From Candidatus Gastranaerophilales bacterium (GTDB lineage: Bacteria > Cyanobacteriota > Vampirovibrionia > Gastranaerophilales > Gastranaerophilaceae): a stretch of 39,312 nucleotides of DNA. Position 1 is the stretch's first letter, and every line of letters starts with the position of its first letter. The stretch is from positions 1 through 39,312 of the forward strand of contig JAQUVW010000007.1 of NCBI GenBank assembly GCA_028693235.1, written 5' to 3'. Positions 18,157 through 26,059 of the stretch are shown here, one piece after another. Made by a program: the position numbers and the translations under genes. The notes beneath the pieces were generated by a model, which saw only the letters and a list, made by a program, of their open reading frames with translations, had not been told where the DNA came from and searched no databases.

Positions 18157-19267
18157 CAAAAAAGTTTATTTTATTTCAGGTGGTGGAACAGGTGGACATA
18201 TTTATCCTGCAGTTTCTATCGCTGAAACTCTTTTGCAACAAGAAGATACAGGAAAAATCTATTATATCGGCAACCCCGATAACCTTGAAAAAAATATCGT
18301 AAAGCAAAATCCCGAGTTGGAATTTCTACCCGTAAAAGTTTCCGGCATGCCTAGAAAATGCAGTTTTAAATTTTTAAAATGGTTTTGGGATTTGAAAATA
18401 GCAACCTTGAAAGCAGTTTTTTATATTAAAAAATATAAGCCTTCTGCTGTTTTTACAACAGGTGGCTATGTAAGTGCCCCTGCTGCCATTGCTGCAATAT
18501 TAACCAAGACACCGTTTATGATTCATGATTGTGACGCTCAACCGGGGCTTGTATCAAAGCTTGTAGCTCCTTATGCGGACAAGGTTTCAGTTGCTTTTGA
18601 GGGGTCTAAAAAACTTTTAAAATCAGATAAAATTGAAGTGAACGGTAACCCGATAAGAAGTTCATTTTGTAATTTGTCAAAAACTGAAGCCAGAGCAAAA
18701 CTTTCTTTGCGAAACAAGGTAACAATACTTGCTATGGGAGGCTCTCAAGGAGCAAGAACAATAAACAATGCCGTCATTGAAATGGCTCAAGCTGTTACAG
18801 AAGAGCTTGATGTCCAGTTGATAATTCAAACGGGAAAAAAGAATTTCGATGATGTTATAAAACGATTTGAGGAATATTTTCCCAATTATTATATGAATAC
18901 AAACCTTGTCATCAGACCTTATTTTGACGAAATGTGGGTTGCCTTAAATTCTGCTGATATTGTTATTTCAAGAGCAGGCTCACTTAGCCTTTCTGAGATT
19001 AATCTTTGCGGTTTGCCGTCAATTTTGGTTCCTTATCCTTATGCTGCTGCTGACCATCAAAAGAAAAATGCAAAAGCTATGGAGGAAAAAGGTGCCTCTG
19101 TTTGTTTAGAAGATAAAGATTGTTCAAGAGATAATTTATTAAATATTGTCAAAGAGATAATATTTAATTCAGATAAAATGTCTAATATGTCACACGCTGC
19201 ATATTTAATGGCAACACCTGATGCAGCGGTTTCAATAACAAAGCAATTAAAAAGTATTATAAAATGA
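18134..19267 (+). CDS. murG: lipid II synthase MurG (GlcNAc transferase)
   Basis: 377 residues beginning with GTG at 18134, overlapping ftsW by 23 bases; AAGGA lies about nine bases upstream. It adds GlcNAc to lipid I on the inner membrane face to give lipid II. The glycine-rich loop SGGGTGGHIYPAVSIAE (about 15-31) and the second nucleotide-binding loop MGGSQGARTINNAV are clear. The UDP-GlcNAc site RAGSLSLSEINLCGLPSILVP is near the C-terminal half. Its stop overlaps the folC start as ATGA. Confidence 0.95.
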   Translation: MQQTQSDNKKVYFISGGGTGGHIYPAVSIAETLLQQEDTGKIYYIGNPDNLEKNIVKQNPELEFLPVKVSGMPRKCSFKFLKWFWDLKIATLKAVFYIKKYKPSAVFTTGGYVSAPAAIAAILTKTPFMIHDCDAQPGLVSKLVAPYADKVSVAFEGSKKLLKSDKIEVNGNPIRSSFCNLSKTEARAKLSLRNKVTILAMGGSQGARTINNAVIEMAQAVTEELDVQLIIQTGKKNFDDVIKRFEEYFPNYYMNTNLVIRPYFDEMWVALNSADIVISRAGSLSLSEINLCGLPSILVPYPYAAADHQKKNAKAMEEKGASVCLEDKDCSRDNLLNIVKEIIFNSDKMSNMSHAAYLMATPDAAVSITKQLKSIIK

Positions 19268-20502
19268 TATCTTATGAAAAAAGCGTTGAAATCTTAACTT
19301 CGCAAGGCAAATTTTACATATCTTTAGGACTTGAAAGAGTGCAAAAGATACTGTCTTTGTTTGGAAATCCTCAAGACAATTTGAAGGTCATACACGTTGC
19401 GGGAACTAACGGAAAAGGCTCGACTTCAGCGATGCTTTCTGCGATTTTAACTCAGGCTGGGTTTAAAACAGCTCTTTATACAAGTCCCCATTTGTTTGAA
19501 TATACAGAGCGGATAAAAATATCAGGAGTCGATATTTCAAAAGACAAGTTTGCGTTTTATGTGAACGAAATTTGTATGTTAGCTGACGCTAATGATGTTC
19601 ATTTGACTGAATTTGAAATTTTAACTGTAATGGCATTTTTGTATTTCAACGAAAATAATGTTGATATTGCTGTAATTGAAACTGGTTTGGGCGGTAGGTT
19701 TGATGCCACAAATGTTATAAAAGAAAATATTTGTTCAATAATCACGTCTATTTCGATTGACCATAAAGATAGGCTCGGTGATACAATCGAAAAAATTGCA
19801 TTTGAGAAGGCGGGTATAATAAAAAAGGGTTGCCCGGTTGTAATTTCTCCTGAAAACAATGGGTTTGATGTGGTTTCTAATGTGGCTTCTGTAAATTCAG
19901 CAGAACTTATAAAAGCTCACAATTCTGTTGAATTGATGTTTGATGGGAAAATAAATTATGCAGTAATTGATGGGCAAAAACATCAATTCGGCATGCTCGG
20001 TTTATACCAAAAGGATAATTTAGAGCTCGTTTTGAGTACTATTTCGCTTTTAAAATGCAAAAAGTATGCTATAAATGATGAGGATTTGTTTGCGGCTTTA
20101 CAATACGTAACATGGCCTGCACGTCTTCAATATATACCCTCTAGAGCTATTATAGTGGACGGAGCTCACAATTTTGATGGAGCATTACGGCTTAGAGAAA
20201 GTTTGGATTATTATTTTCCTAAAAAAAATCGGGTTTGGATATATGGTTCATTGAACACGAAAGAATATGATAAAGTGGTAAAAACCCTATTCAGAAAAGA
20301 AGATACAGTGTTTTTTTATAAATTCAAAAACAAAAACGCAATTACTATAAACGACATAAAACTTAACATAAGTGCAAAATTGTCCGAAATAAAATTACCC
20401 GAAGCGGAAAATATATTAAATAATTTTAGTCATGATTCAGTCACAATAGTATCAGGTTCATTATACATGATCGGCGAACTGTTAAAAAACAAAAAATTTT
20501 AA
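19264..20502 (+). CDS. folC: dihydrofolate synthase / folylpolyglutamate synthase FolC
   Basis: 412 residues. It joins glutamate to dihydropteroate and extends folate glutamate tails. It belongs to the Mur ligase superfamily: the ATP loop VAGTNGKGSTSAM is at about 45-57, followed by YTSPHLFEYTERIKI and ETGLGGRFDATNV, and a C-terminal domain with DGAHNFDGALRL. It is tied to the wall operon by an ATGA overlap with murG. In many bacteria murC or murB follow murG; here FolC ends the operon. No clear terminator is seen. Confidence 0.93.
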   Translation: MISYEKSVEILTSQGKFYISLGLERVQKILSLFGNPQDNLKVIHVAGTNGKGSTSAMLSAILTQAGFKTALYTSPHLFEYTERIKISGVDISKDKFAFYVNEICMLADANDVHLTEFEILTVMAFLYFNENNVDIAVIETGLGGRFDATNVIKENICSIITSISIDHKDRLGDTIEKIAFEKAGIIKKGCPVVISPENNGFDVVSNVASVNSAELIKAHNSVELMFDGKINYAVIDGQKHQFGMLGLYQKDNLELVLSTISLLKCKKYAINDEDLFAALQYVTWPARLQYIPSRAIIVDGAHNFDGALRLRESLDYYFPKKNRVWIYGSLNTKEYDKVVKTLFRKEDTVFFYKFKNKNAITINDIKLNISAKLSEIKLPEAENILNNFSHDSVTIVSGSLYMIGELLKNKKF

Positions 20503-20542
20503 GGTATAGCCTCAAATATTACCTAACTGGTTAATACACGAT

Positions 20543-20585
20543 TACAATTTTACTATTATTATTAGTCTTATGATAATTTAAAAGT
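20543..20585 (+). promoter_or_regulatory. promoter of the solo response-regulator gene
   Basis: TTTACT and GATAAT are spaced by 17 bases just upstream of 20580, a plausible -35/-10 pair. An AAGTTA half-site follows at about 20582, resembling the repeats upstream of the paralogous regulator near 36286. Confidence 0.4.
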
Positions 20586-20622
20586 TAAAAATTGAGCTAA
20601 TTAGGATAAATCGGAGGCAAAA

Positions 20623-21306
20623 ATGGCTTTAGCAATGACAGAGAATGATATGATAAAGGTAGTTATTATTGAAGATTATAAACTTACTCGGGTAGGTTTG
20701 AGATCCACTTTGAATGAGTTTGAACATATTGAGGTTATAGGAGAATCTGAAGACGCAGTCAAAGGTTTGGAAATAATTGAAAAATTAAAACCAGACGTTG
20801 TGCTAATGGATTTGGGGTTGCCTGGTATGAACGGGCTTGAGGCTACTCAAAAAACTAAAGAAATTTCACCTGAAACAAATGTTGTTATTTTGACTTCGCA
20901 TGAACGTACAGAAGAAGTTATTGCAGCTTTGGGCTCAGGAGCTTGTGCATATTGTTTGAAAGATATTGATCCTTCTACCCTTGCAGATGTTATCAGAAAT
21001 GTTGCAAGAGGTGCGTGTTGGCTTGATCCGGCTATTGCAAAAGTCGCTTTAAATCTATTCCCAAAACCTGAAAATACAAGTCTTTTGCCGTCTGCTGAAG
21101 CAACCGATGCCAGAGCTCAATTGACAGAAAGAGAACTTGAAGTATTGAGGCATCTCGTTAAAGGTAAAAGTAATACTGAAATTGCAAAAGAATTAATAGT
21201 CAGTGTACATACAGCAAAAGCTCATGTTTGCAGTATCTTGCAAAAATTGTGCGTTGATGACCGTGTCCAAGCGGCAGTTAAGGCTATTAAAGAAAATATT
21301 ATTTAA
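20623..21306 (+). CDS. NarL/FixJ-family response regulator
   Basis: 227 residues. Receiver domain (about 10-128) with acidic pocket IIEDYK, phosphorylatable Asp63 in LMDLGLPGMNG and the conserved Thr/Lys positions in ILTSHE and CLKD. The LuxR-type helix-turn-helix (about 160-222) reads LTERELEVLRHLVKGKSNTEI. ATG 20623 has a strong GGAGG six bases upstream. It has its own promoter and terminator and no kinase neighbour, so it is an orphan here. It is closely related to the regulator at 35586-36257 (shared MDLGLPGMNG, TSHE, VSxHTxKAHV, DRVQAAVKA), and the kinase next to that gene may serve both; that is inference. Confidence 0.92.
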   Translation: MALAMTENDMIKVVIIEDYKLTRVGLRSTLNEFEHIEVIGESEDAVKGLEIIEKLKPDVVLMDLGLPGMNGLEATQKTKEISPETNVVILTSHERTEEVIAALGSGACAYCLKDIDPSTLADVIRNVARGACWLDPAIAKVALNLFPKPENTSLLPSAEATDARAQLTERELEVLRHLVKGKSNTEIAKELIVSVHTAKAHVCSILQKLCVDDRVQAAVKAIKENII

Positions 21307-21334
21307 GAAAACACATTAACACTAAACACACTAC

Positions 21335-21360
21335 GGAAGGGCTCGCCCTTCCTTTTCTTT
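21335..21360 (+). terminator. terminator after the response regulator
   Basis: GGAAGGG (21335-21341), loop CTCG, CCCTTCC (21346-21352), followed by TTTTCTTT. The T-run continues into the convergent methyltransferase stop at 21359. Confidence 0.88.
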
Positions 21361-22069
21361 ATTCTGTTGGCTTTTGAGCTATTTGTGTGGCAATTGTCCC
21401 GAATAGATAATTTTTGTTTTTCGCATTGATAAATCCGATATTTTTTAATTTTTGAATCATTTCTTTTTGCGTCGGATAAAGTTTAAGACTTTCGCCCAGA
21501 TATCTATAGGCACTTTCATTTTTTGAAATTAAAGACGCAATTGTCGGAATGATTTTGTTTAAATATATTGAATAAAAGGGTTTAATTATTTTGTTAGGTT
21601 GTCCCATATCGAGTATCGCAAGTGTTCCCCCGGGGGCAAGTTTTTTGTATGCTTCTTTTAAAAAAGTATCTACATTTGGTAGATTTCTGAGCCCGAAGCC
21701 TATTGTTATTAAGTCAGGTGCGATTTTCTGTTTATGTAATTCGGTCATATCGAATTGAGCAAGTGATACGTTTTTGCAAGAGGAGAGCTTTTTTGAGGCG
21801 ATTTTAAGCATAGTAGTAGAGAAATCAAGCCCCTTAATGTTTGAATTCGGGTATTTGTCGGCGAGAAAAACCAAAAGGTCGCCAGAGCCGCAACAAGCGT
21901 CTAATATTAATTGAGGGTTCTGTATTGGCAAATCCTTTATGAAGGATTTTTTGATTAGGCTTTGTAAGCCTAAAGACATCAAATTGTTTATTACATCGTA
22001 AGTCGGTGCAATAGATTGAAAAAGAGCTTTAATCCCGTTTTTGTCTGTTTTGGTGTATAAATTTTTCAT
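21359..22069 (-). CDS. UbiE/MenG-type SAM methyltransferase
   Basis: 236 residues. Probable demethylmenaquinone (or related quinone) C-methyltransferase. The family pattern YDxxNxxxSxG appears as YDVINNLMSLG near residue 24, the SAM loop is LDACCGSGDLLVFLA (about 57-71), GFGLRNLPN follows at about 125, and YRYLGESLKLYP fits the UbiE substrate region. The conserved Trp after the first motif is absent and the usual LEF after the glycine loop is LDM, so the substrate may differ. No other quinone biosynthesis genes are here. It converges with the response regulator and starts at ATG 22069. Confidence 0.8.
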   Translation of the reverse strand: MKNLYTKTDKNGIKALFQSIAPTYDVINNLMSLGLQSLIKKSFIKDLPIQNPQLILDACCGSGDLLVFLADKYPNSNIKGLDFSTTMLKIASKKLSSCKNVSLAQFDMTELHKQKIAPDLITIGFGLRNLPNVDTFLKEAYKKLAPGGTLAILDMGQPNKIIKPFYSIYLNKIIPTIASLISKNESAYRYLGESLKLYPTQKEMIQKLKNIGFINAKNKNYLFGTIATQIAQKPTE

Positions 22070-22150
22070 TTTAGTATTATATCAGATTTGCGGGGCAATT
22101 TTTTATCCTAAAAAACCTTTATTATAGCAGGTTAATATTTGGGGCGTTGT

Positions 22151-22342
22151 ATGCTAAAGACAAACAGAGTTCAAAATAATGAGCAAGTGAAGCTTGCTAA
22201 AACTGGTGAAGATGCTTCTTCTCAAAAGTCTTTGAAGAAAACTTCATGCCCTGTAAATGTTAAGTCGGTTTATGACAAAAACGGTCTATCGCAAGCATAT
22301 ATGGCAATGTGTTTGCCAAATGTTAATTTTCATAAGTCTTGA
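22151..22342 (+). CDS. 63-residue protein of unknown function
   Basis: Reads MLKTNRVQNNEQ..., polar and Lys/Ser-rich, no membrane segment or signal peptide, with two cysteines. The C-terminus is AYMAMCLPNVNFHKS. ATG 22151 has GGGGCG five bases upstream; an earlier TTG at 22139 is less likely. It lies alone between two minus-strand genes and ends exactly where the SIMPL gene ends (22342/22343). The NVNF end is reminiscent of the NPNFKG segment in the 708-residue protein at 27858-29984. I do not recognise a family. Confidence 0.5.
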   Translation: MLKTNRVQNNEQVKLAKTGEDASSQKSLKKTSCPVNVKSVYDKNGLSQAYMAMCLPNVNFHKS

Positions 22343-23071
22343 TTATTTGATTTGAAAATATACATTGGCAACGGCAGTTACTTTTTTGTCAATTGTAGTT
22401 GCATCGTTTACGCCCATGTCGCTTACAGAGTTTGAGTCAGGAGCTGTGATTTGGAATACGCCCATTTTTACATCTTTGATTTTGCCTACTCTGTTGTGAT
22501 TAGCTTTTAGCATTGCTTTGGCTCTGTTTTTTGAGTCAAGAGTAGCTTCTTCGAGCAATTTTACTTTTAAGTCCGCCATTTTTGAATATTGATATTCAGG
22601 TGGATTTGAAGTAAGTTCAATGTCTTGAGCAGAGAGTGCTTGCACGGCTGTTGACAAATTTTTGATTAAATTAACATCATTCGATGTGACTTTGATGTTT
22701 TGATAATAATTATAATAAGCAATATCATTAGTTGTATTGCCTGTTTTAGGGTCATTTCTGTATGTAGGATAATTCGATGCAGGCAAAATGTCGATTTGCT
22801 CTTTGGTTATGCCCTTTGATATTAAATAATTCGTTACAACAGGAATATCTTTTTGCATTTTGCTATAAGCATTTGCAATTGTTGCTCCACGTGTGTTTAT
22901 TTGTATAGTCCAAGCGGCAGAGTCTGATTTGACAATCTCATAAGCCGAGCCCGTTACATATATGCCGTCTTTTTTTATGTTGTTTGAAATAATCATAGAA
23001 CAAAAAATGAGCCCAAAAGCAATAATAATACCGACTATAGTAATTTGAAAATCTTTGATTTTTTCCAACAT
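22343..23071 (-). CDS. SIMPL-domain (DUF541) membrane-anchored protein
   Basis: 242 residues from ATG 23071, preferred to ATG 23083 because GGAG lies seven to eight bases upstream. One N-terminal membrane anchor (about 9-30, ITIVGIIIAFGLIFCSMII) and a periplasmic or extracytoplasmic SIMPL domain. Family features are VTGSAYEIVKSDSAAW, the KGITKEQIDILPASNYPTY segment, and KAMLKANHNRVGKIKDV. SIMPL proteins of Gram-negative bacteria are linked to oxidative stress or envelope functions (YggE), but no activity is established. Stop-to-stop with the 63-residue gene. Confidence 0.85.
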   Translation of the reverse strand: MLEKIKDFQITIVGIIIAFGLIFCSMIISNNIKKDGIYVTGSAYEIVKSDSAAWTIQINTRGATIANAYSKMQKDIPVVTNYLISKGITKEQIDILPASNYPTYRNDPKTGNTTNDIAYYNYYQNIKVTSNDVNLIKNLSTAVQALSAQDIELTSNPPEYQYSKMADLKVKLLEEATLDSKNRAKAMLKANHNRVGKIKDVKMGVFQITAPDSNSVSDMGVNDATTIDKKVTAVANVYFQIK

Positions 23072-23183
23072 TGATATCTCCATTTAAACAATATAAAGTC
23101 CAATTATAACAGATTGAATGAAGCTTTACAAGCCGGTTTCAGATATTTTAAACAAAAAATTGTTAAAAAATTTTTATTTGCTA

Positions 23184-23212
23184 TTTACAATTAAATGTTT
23201 TTTGAGTAGTAT
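23184..23212 (+). promoter_or_regulatory. tRNA-Ser promoter (TTTACA-N17-TAGTAT)
   Basis: TTTACA at 23184-23189, 17 bases, TAGTAT at 23207-23212. Transcription would start about seven bases before the tRNA. Confidence 0.55.
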
Positions 23213-23225
23213 ATTATTACTCCTT

Positions 23226-23313
23226 GGAAGAGTGCCAGAGCGGTTTATCGGAGCGGTCTTGAAAACCGTCGTACGTGACGAGCGTACCGTGGGTTCGAAT
23301 CCCACCTCTTCCT
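23226..23313 (+). tRNA. tRNA-Ser (anticodon UGA)
   Basis: The acceptor stem GGAAGAG (23226-23232) pairs perfectly with CTCTTCC (23306-23312). The anticodon loop CTTGAAA carries TGA at 23260-23262. The long class II variable arm has GTACG/CGTAC, and the T arm is GTGGG-TTCGAAT-CCCAC. The CCA end is not encoded. The base after the acceptor stem is T, whereas bacterial tRNA-Ser normally has G at position 73. It reads UCN codons, mainly UCA. Confidence 0.95.
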
Positions 23314-23319
23314 TTTTCC

Positions 23320-23458
23320 GGAGTTTAAGATTCTACCGGGGAAAGGGCAAGGTACATAGGCGTTTGTAGGACGCGGTTTTTAGTTTAAGCTTGTTCCTTT
23401 CATAACCTGTTATTTTCCCTAATTCGTAGAGAGAGTCCTCTGAATCTTAAAGTTCTCC
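23320..23458 (+). ncRNA. putative structured RNA between tRNA-Ser and the permease gene
   Basis: A long-range stem closes about 140 bases: GGAGTTTAAGATTC (23320-23333) pairs with GAATCTTAAA (23442-23451) and CTCC (23455-23458). Inside, AAAGGGCAAG pairs with CTTGTTCCTTT (one bulge), and GCGT/ACGC caps it. An alternative GGGGAAA/TTTTCCC pairing competes. The internal 3' side is a long unpaired stretch. Size and shape resemble 6S RNA (a rod with a central bubble), but I do not recognise conserved 6S sequence, and it could be a riboswitch-like leader for the permease 82 bases on. No protein frame fits. The tRNA promoter could drive it. Confidence 0.4.
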
Positions 23459-23540
23459 AACGAAAGGCTGTTTTTCCCTGACTTTTAGCGGATAAGAGTG
23501 CACTTTGGAGCCGATTCACTTAACGTAGGAATGTGTATTT

Positions 23541-24956
23541 ATGAGCAATGATTTAAGAAGAACCTTGAGTTTGCAAGATTCTATCTCTATGGTAGCCGGA
23601 AATATGATTGGTTGCGGGATTTTTCTCGTCTCCGCTGAAACGGCTCGAATAGTACAGTCCTCTTGGATGTTGCTTATTGTTTGGCTTACTGCCGGGCTCG
23701 TTTCTTTAATCGGGGCTTTGGCTTACGGTGAATTGGCCGCTAATATCACTGAAGAGGGCGGTCAGTATATGTATTTGAAAAAAATATATAATGACCTTAC
23801 GGCTTTTTCTTATGGCTGGACGTTGTTCCTTGTTATTCAAACAGGTTCTATCGCCGCTATTTGTTTAGCGTTTGCAAAATTCTTAGGAATTTTGGTGCCT
23901 TTTATCAGTTCCACCCACATATTGTTTTCAATCGGTGCGTTCCACTTATCTTCTGTTCAAGTGATTGCAATGTTTATTTGTATAATGCTCACATATATTA
24001 ACTCTCGAGGCGTTGAATACGGCGTTTTGACTCAAAATCTGTTCACGGTGACAAAAATCTTATCTTTGATTGCCATTGTTGTTTGCGGAATATTCTTCGG
24101 AATGAACTGGGACGTAATACATGCTAATTTTCCGCATGGGTGCACTCAAATGCATTTGGGCGACTTGAGAACTATCGCTACTGCCACTGTCGGGGCATTG
24201 TTTGCAGCTATAACTTGGAATAATCTGACTTTTATCGCAGGTGAAATTAAAGAACCTGAAAAAAATATCCCAAGAGCCATGGTTTATGGTGTTGGATTGG
24301 TCGTTATTTTGTACTTGTTAATAAACGCTGTATATGTTTATACCATTCCTTTAGATGCTATACAAAATGCACATGAAGACATTGTGGCTTCTGCTGTTAT
24401 GGGTGCTATGTTTGGCAAAGTCGGTGAGGCTATTATTGCTGTTATCCTTATGATTTCAGCTTTTGGATGTGCAAACGGTATGATTATGACTGGTTCTCGT
24501 GTATATTATAAAATGGCAAAAGACAGATTGTTCTTTAGAGGATTGGCTGCTATTAACAGACATACAAAAGTTCCTGTAAATTCTCTATGGATGCAAGGTA
24601 TGTGGATTTGCTGTTTAGTCCTTTTTGTTGGAGATTACAACCTTTTATTGGATTTCGTTATTTATATTAACTTGATATTCTACGCTATAACTACTTTCGG
24701 TATATTTGTCTACAGAAGAAAATTTGCAGATGAACCTAAAATTCTTACCGTAAATAACTTCTTCCCGATTACTTTTATTTCGGCAATTACATTTATCGTT
24801 GGATGTCTGACTTTGGATAAACCGACTTCAACTTTACCTGGTTTGTTGATTACTTTAGCCGGCTTCCCTGTTTATTATTTCTGGAGCCGTGCAAAAAATA
24901 AAAAAACAAAAGTATTGAATAAAAACAAACAAGACGCTATTATAGTTAATAAATAA
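23541..24956 (+). CDS. APC-superfamily amino acid permease
   Basis: 471 residues with about 12 membrane helices. The first-helix motif SMVAGNMIGCGIFLVSAETA is the substrate-binding unwound helix of APC transporters, followed by GALAYGELAANITEEGGQYMYL. EIKEPEKNIPRAM (about 235-247) is the typical cytoplasmic loop after helix 6. It probably exchanges or takes up amino acids; the substrate cannot be read from sequence. ATG 23541 has only a weak AGGA about 11 bases upstream. A structured region precedes it and pilT follows after 26 bases, so the two may share a transcript. Confidence 0.88.
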   Translation: MSNDLRRTLSLQDSISMVAGNMIGCGIFLVSAETARIVQSSWMLLIVWLTAGLVSLIGALAYGELAANITEEGGQYMYLKKIYNDLTAFSYGWTLFLVIQTGSIAAICLAFAKFLGILVPFISSTHILFSIGAFHLSSVQVIAMFICIMLTYINSRGVEYGVLTQNLFTVTKILSLIAIVVCGIFFGMNWDVIHANFPHGCTQMHLGDLRTIATATVGALFAAITWNNLTFIAGEIKEPEKNIPRAMVYGVGLVVILYLLINAVYVYTIPLDAIQNAHEDIVASAVMGAMFGKVGEAIIAVILMISAFGCANGMIMTGSRVYYKMAKDRLFFRGLAAINRHTKVPVNSLWMQGMWICCLVLFVGDYNLLLDFVIYINLIFYAITTFGIFVYRRKFADEPKILTVNNFFPITFISAITFIVGCLTLDKPTSTLPGLLITLAGFPVYYFWSRAKNKKTKVLNKNKQDAIIVNK

Positions 24957-24982
24957 AGTTTATTGTATTTGGAGTGATACCA

Positions 24983-26059
24983 ATGTTAATAGAAGAATTA
25001 CTTGAGGCTGCCGTCAACAAAGGGGCAAGTGACTTACATATATCAAACGGATTACCTCCCGTTATAAGAGTGGACGGTAATTTGCTTAGAATGGAGTATT
25101 CTGCATTAACTCCTGATGATGTCGAATCTCTCCTATTTCCGATGTTGAGTAACGAACAACGTAGAACCCTTGAACAAGTTTGGGAACTCGACCTCAGCTA
25201 CGGTATTCACGGTTTGGGTCGTTTCCGTGTAAATATATATAAAGACAAAGGCTCTTATGCAGCTGCATTCAGAACAATTAATGCTGTTATTCCGTCGTTT
25301 GAATCTTTGGGGCTATCTCCTACGGTAAAAACTATTACAGAACGTCCTAGAGGCTTGATTTTGGTTACTGGACCTACCGGTAGTGGTAAATCTACAACTT
25401 TGGCGTCTATGATTGACCATATTAACGAGCAACGCTCCGAGCATATTTTGATTATTGAAGACCCGATTGAGTATGTCCATTATTCTAAAAAAAGCGTCGT
25501 TCACCAAAGAGAACTCGGGCAAGATACCCGTTCATTTGCAAATGCTTTGCGTTCTGCATTAAGAGAAGATCCTGACATTATACTTGTAGGTGAAATGCGG
25601 GACCTTGAAACGATAAGTTTGGCATTAACTGCCGCTGAAACAGGTCACTTGGTTATGGCAACTTTGCATACATCTTCTGCAAGTCAAACTATCGACCGTA
25701 TTATTGATGTATTCCCTGAGGCTCAACAACAACAAGTTAGAGTCCAGCTATCAACTTCTTTGATTGCTGTTTTCTCTCAAACTTTGCTTCCAAGGCTTGA
25801 TGATGACGGCGAATCAAAAAAAGGTCGTATAATGGCTCAAGAAATCATGGTCGTAAATACAGCTATTGCGAACCTTATCAGAGAAGGCAAAACAGCTCAA
25901 ATATATTCTATGATGCAAACTGGGGCACAATTCGGTATGCAAACGCTCGAAACTGCTTTGAAAAACTTATATTTGCAAGGTTCTATTGATTTAGATGATG
26001 CTTTGGCTAAATCTCAAAGACCTGATGAGTTTAAGCGTTTAGCTAATTTAACTCGGTAA
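24983..26059 (+). CDS. pilT: type IV pilus twitching motility ATPase PilT
   Basis: 358 residues from ATG 24983, preferred because GGAG lies eight bases upstream; a GTG at 24974 overlaps that site. It powers pilus retraction as a hexameric cytoplasmic ATPase. Visible are the N-terminal PAS-like region with GASDLHISNGLPPVIRVDG (about 15-33), Walker A GPTGSGKST (about 130-138), the Asp box IEDPIEYVH, Walker B/PilT signature LREDPDIILVGEMRD (about 193-207) and the His box ATLHTSSA. The length and the AIRA-like ALRSALRE region fit PilT rather than PilB. Its 3' end overlaps the convergent mlaE-like gene by 12 bases. No pilin gene is nearby. Confidence 0.93.
   Translation: MLIEELLEAAVNKGASDLHISNGLPPVIRVDGNLLRMEYSALTPDDVESLLFPMLSNEQRRTLEQVWELDLSYGIHGLGRFRVNIYKDKGSYAAAFRTINAVIPSFESLGLSPTVKTITERPRGLILVTGPTGSGKSTTLASMIDHINEQRSEHILIIEDPIEYVHYSKKSVVHQRELGQDTRSFANALRSALREDPDIILVGEMRDLETISLALTAAETGHLVMATLHTSSASQTIDRIIDVFPEAQQQQVRVQLSTSLIAVFSQTLLPRLDDDGESKKGRIMAQEIMVVNTAIANLIREGKTAQIYSMMQTGAQFGMQTLETALKNLYLQGSIDLDDALAKSQRPDEFKRLANLTR

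Noticed and set aside
23118-23369. 83-codon plus-strand frame
   Set aside because: It runs through the tRNA-Ser gene and its promoter.
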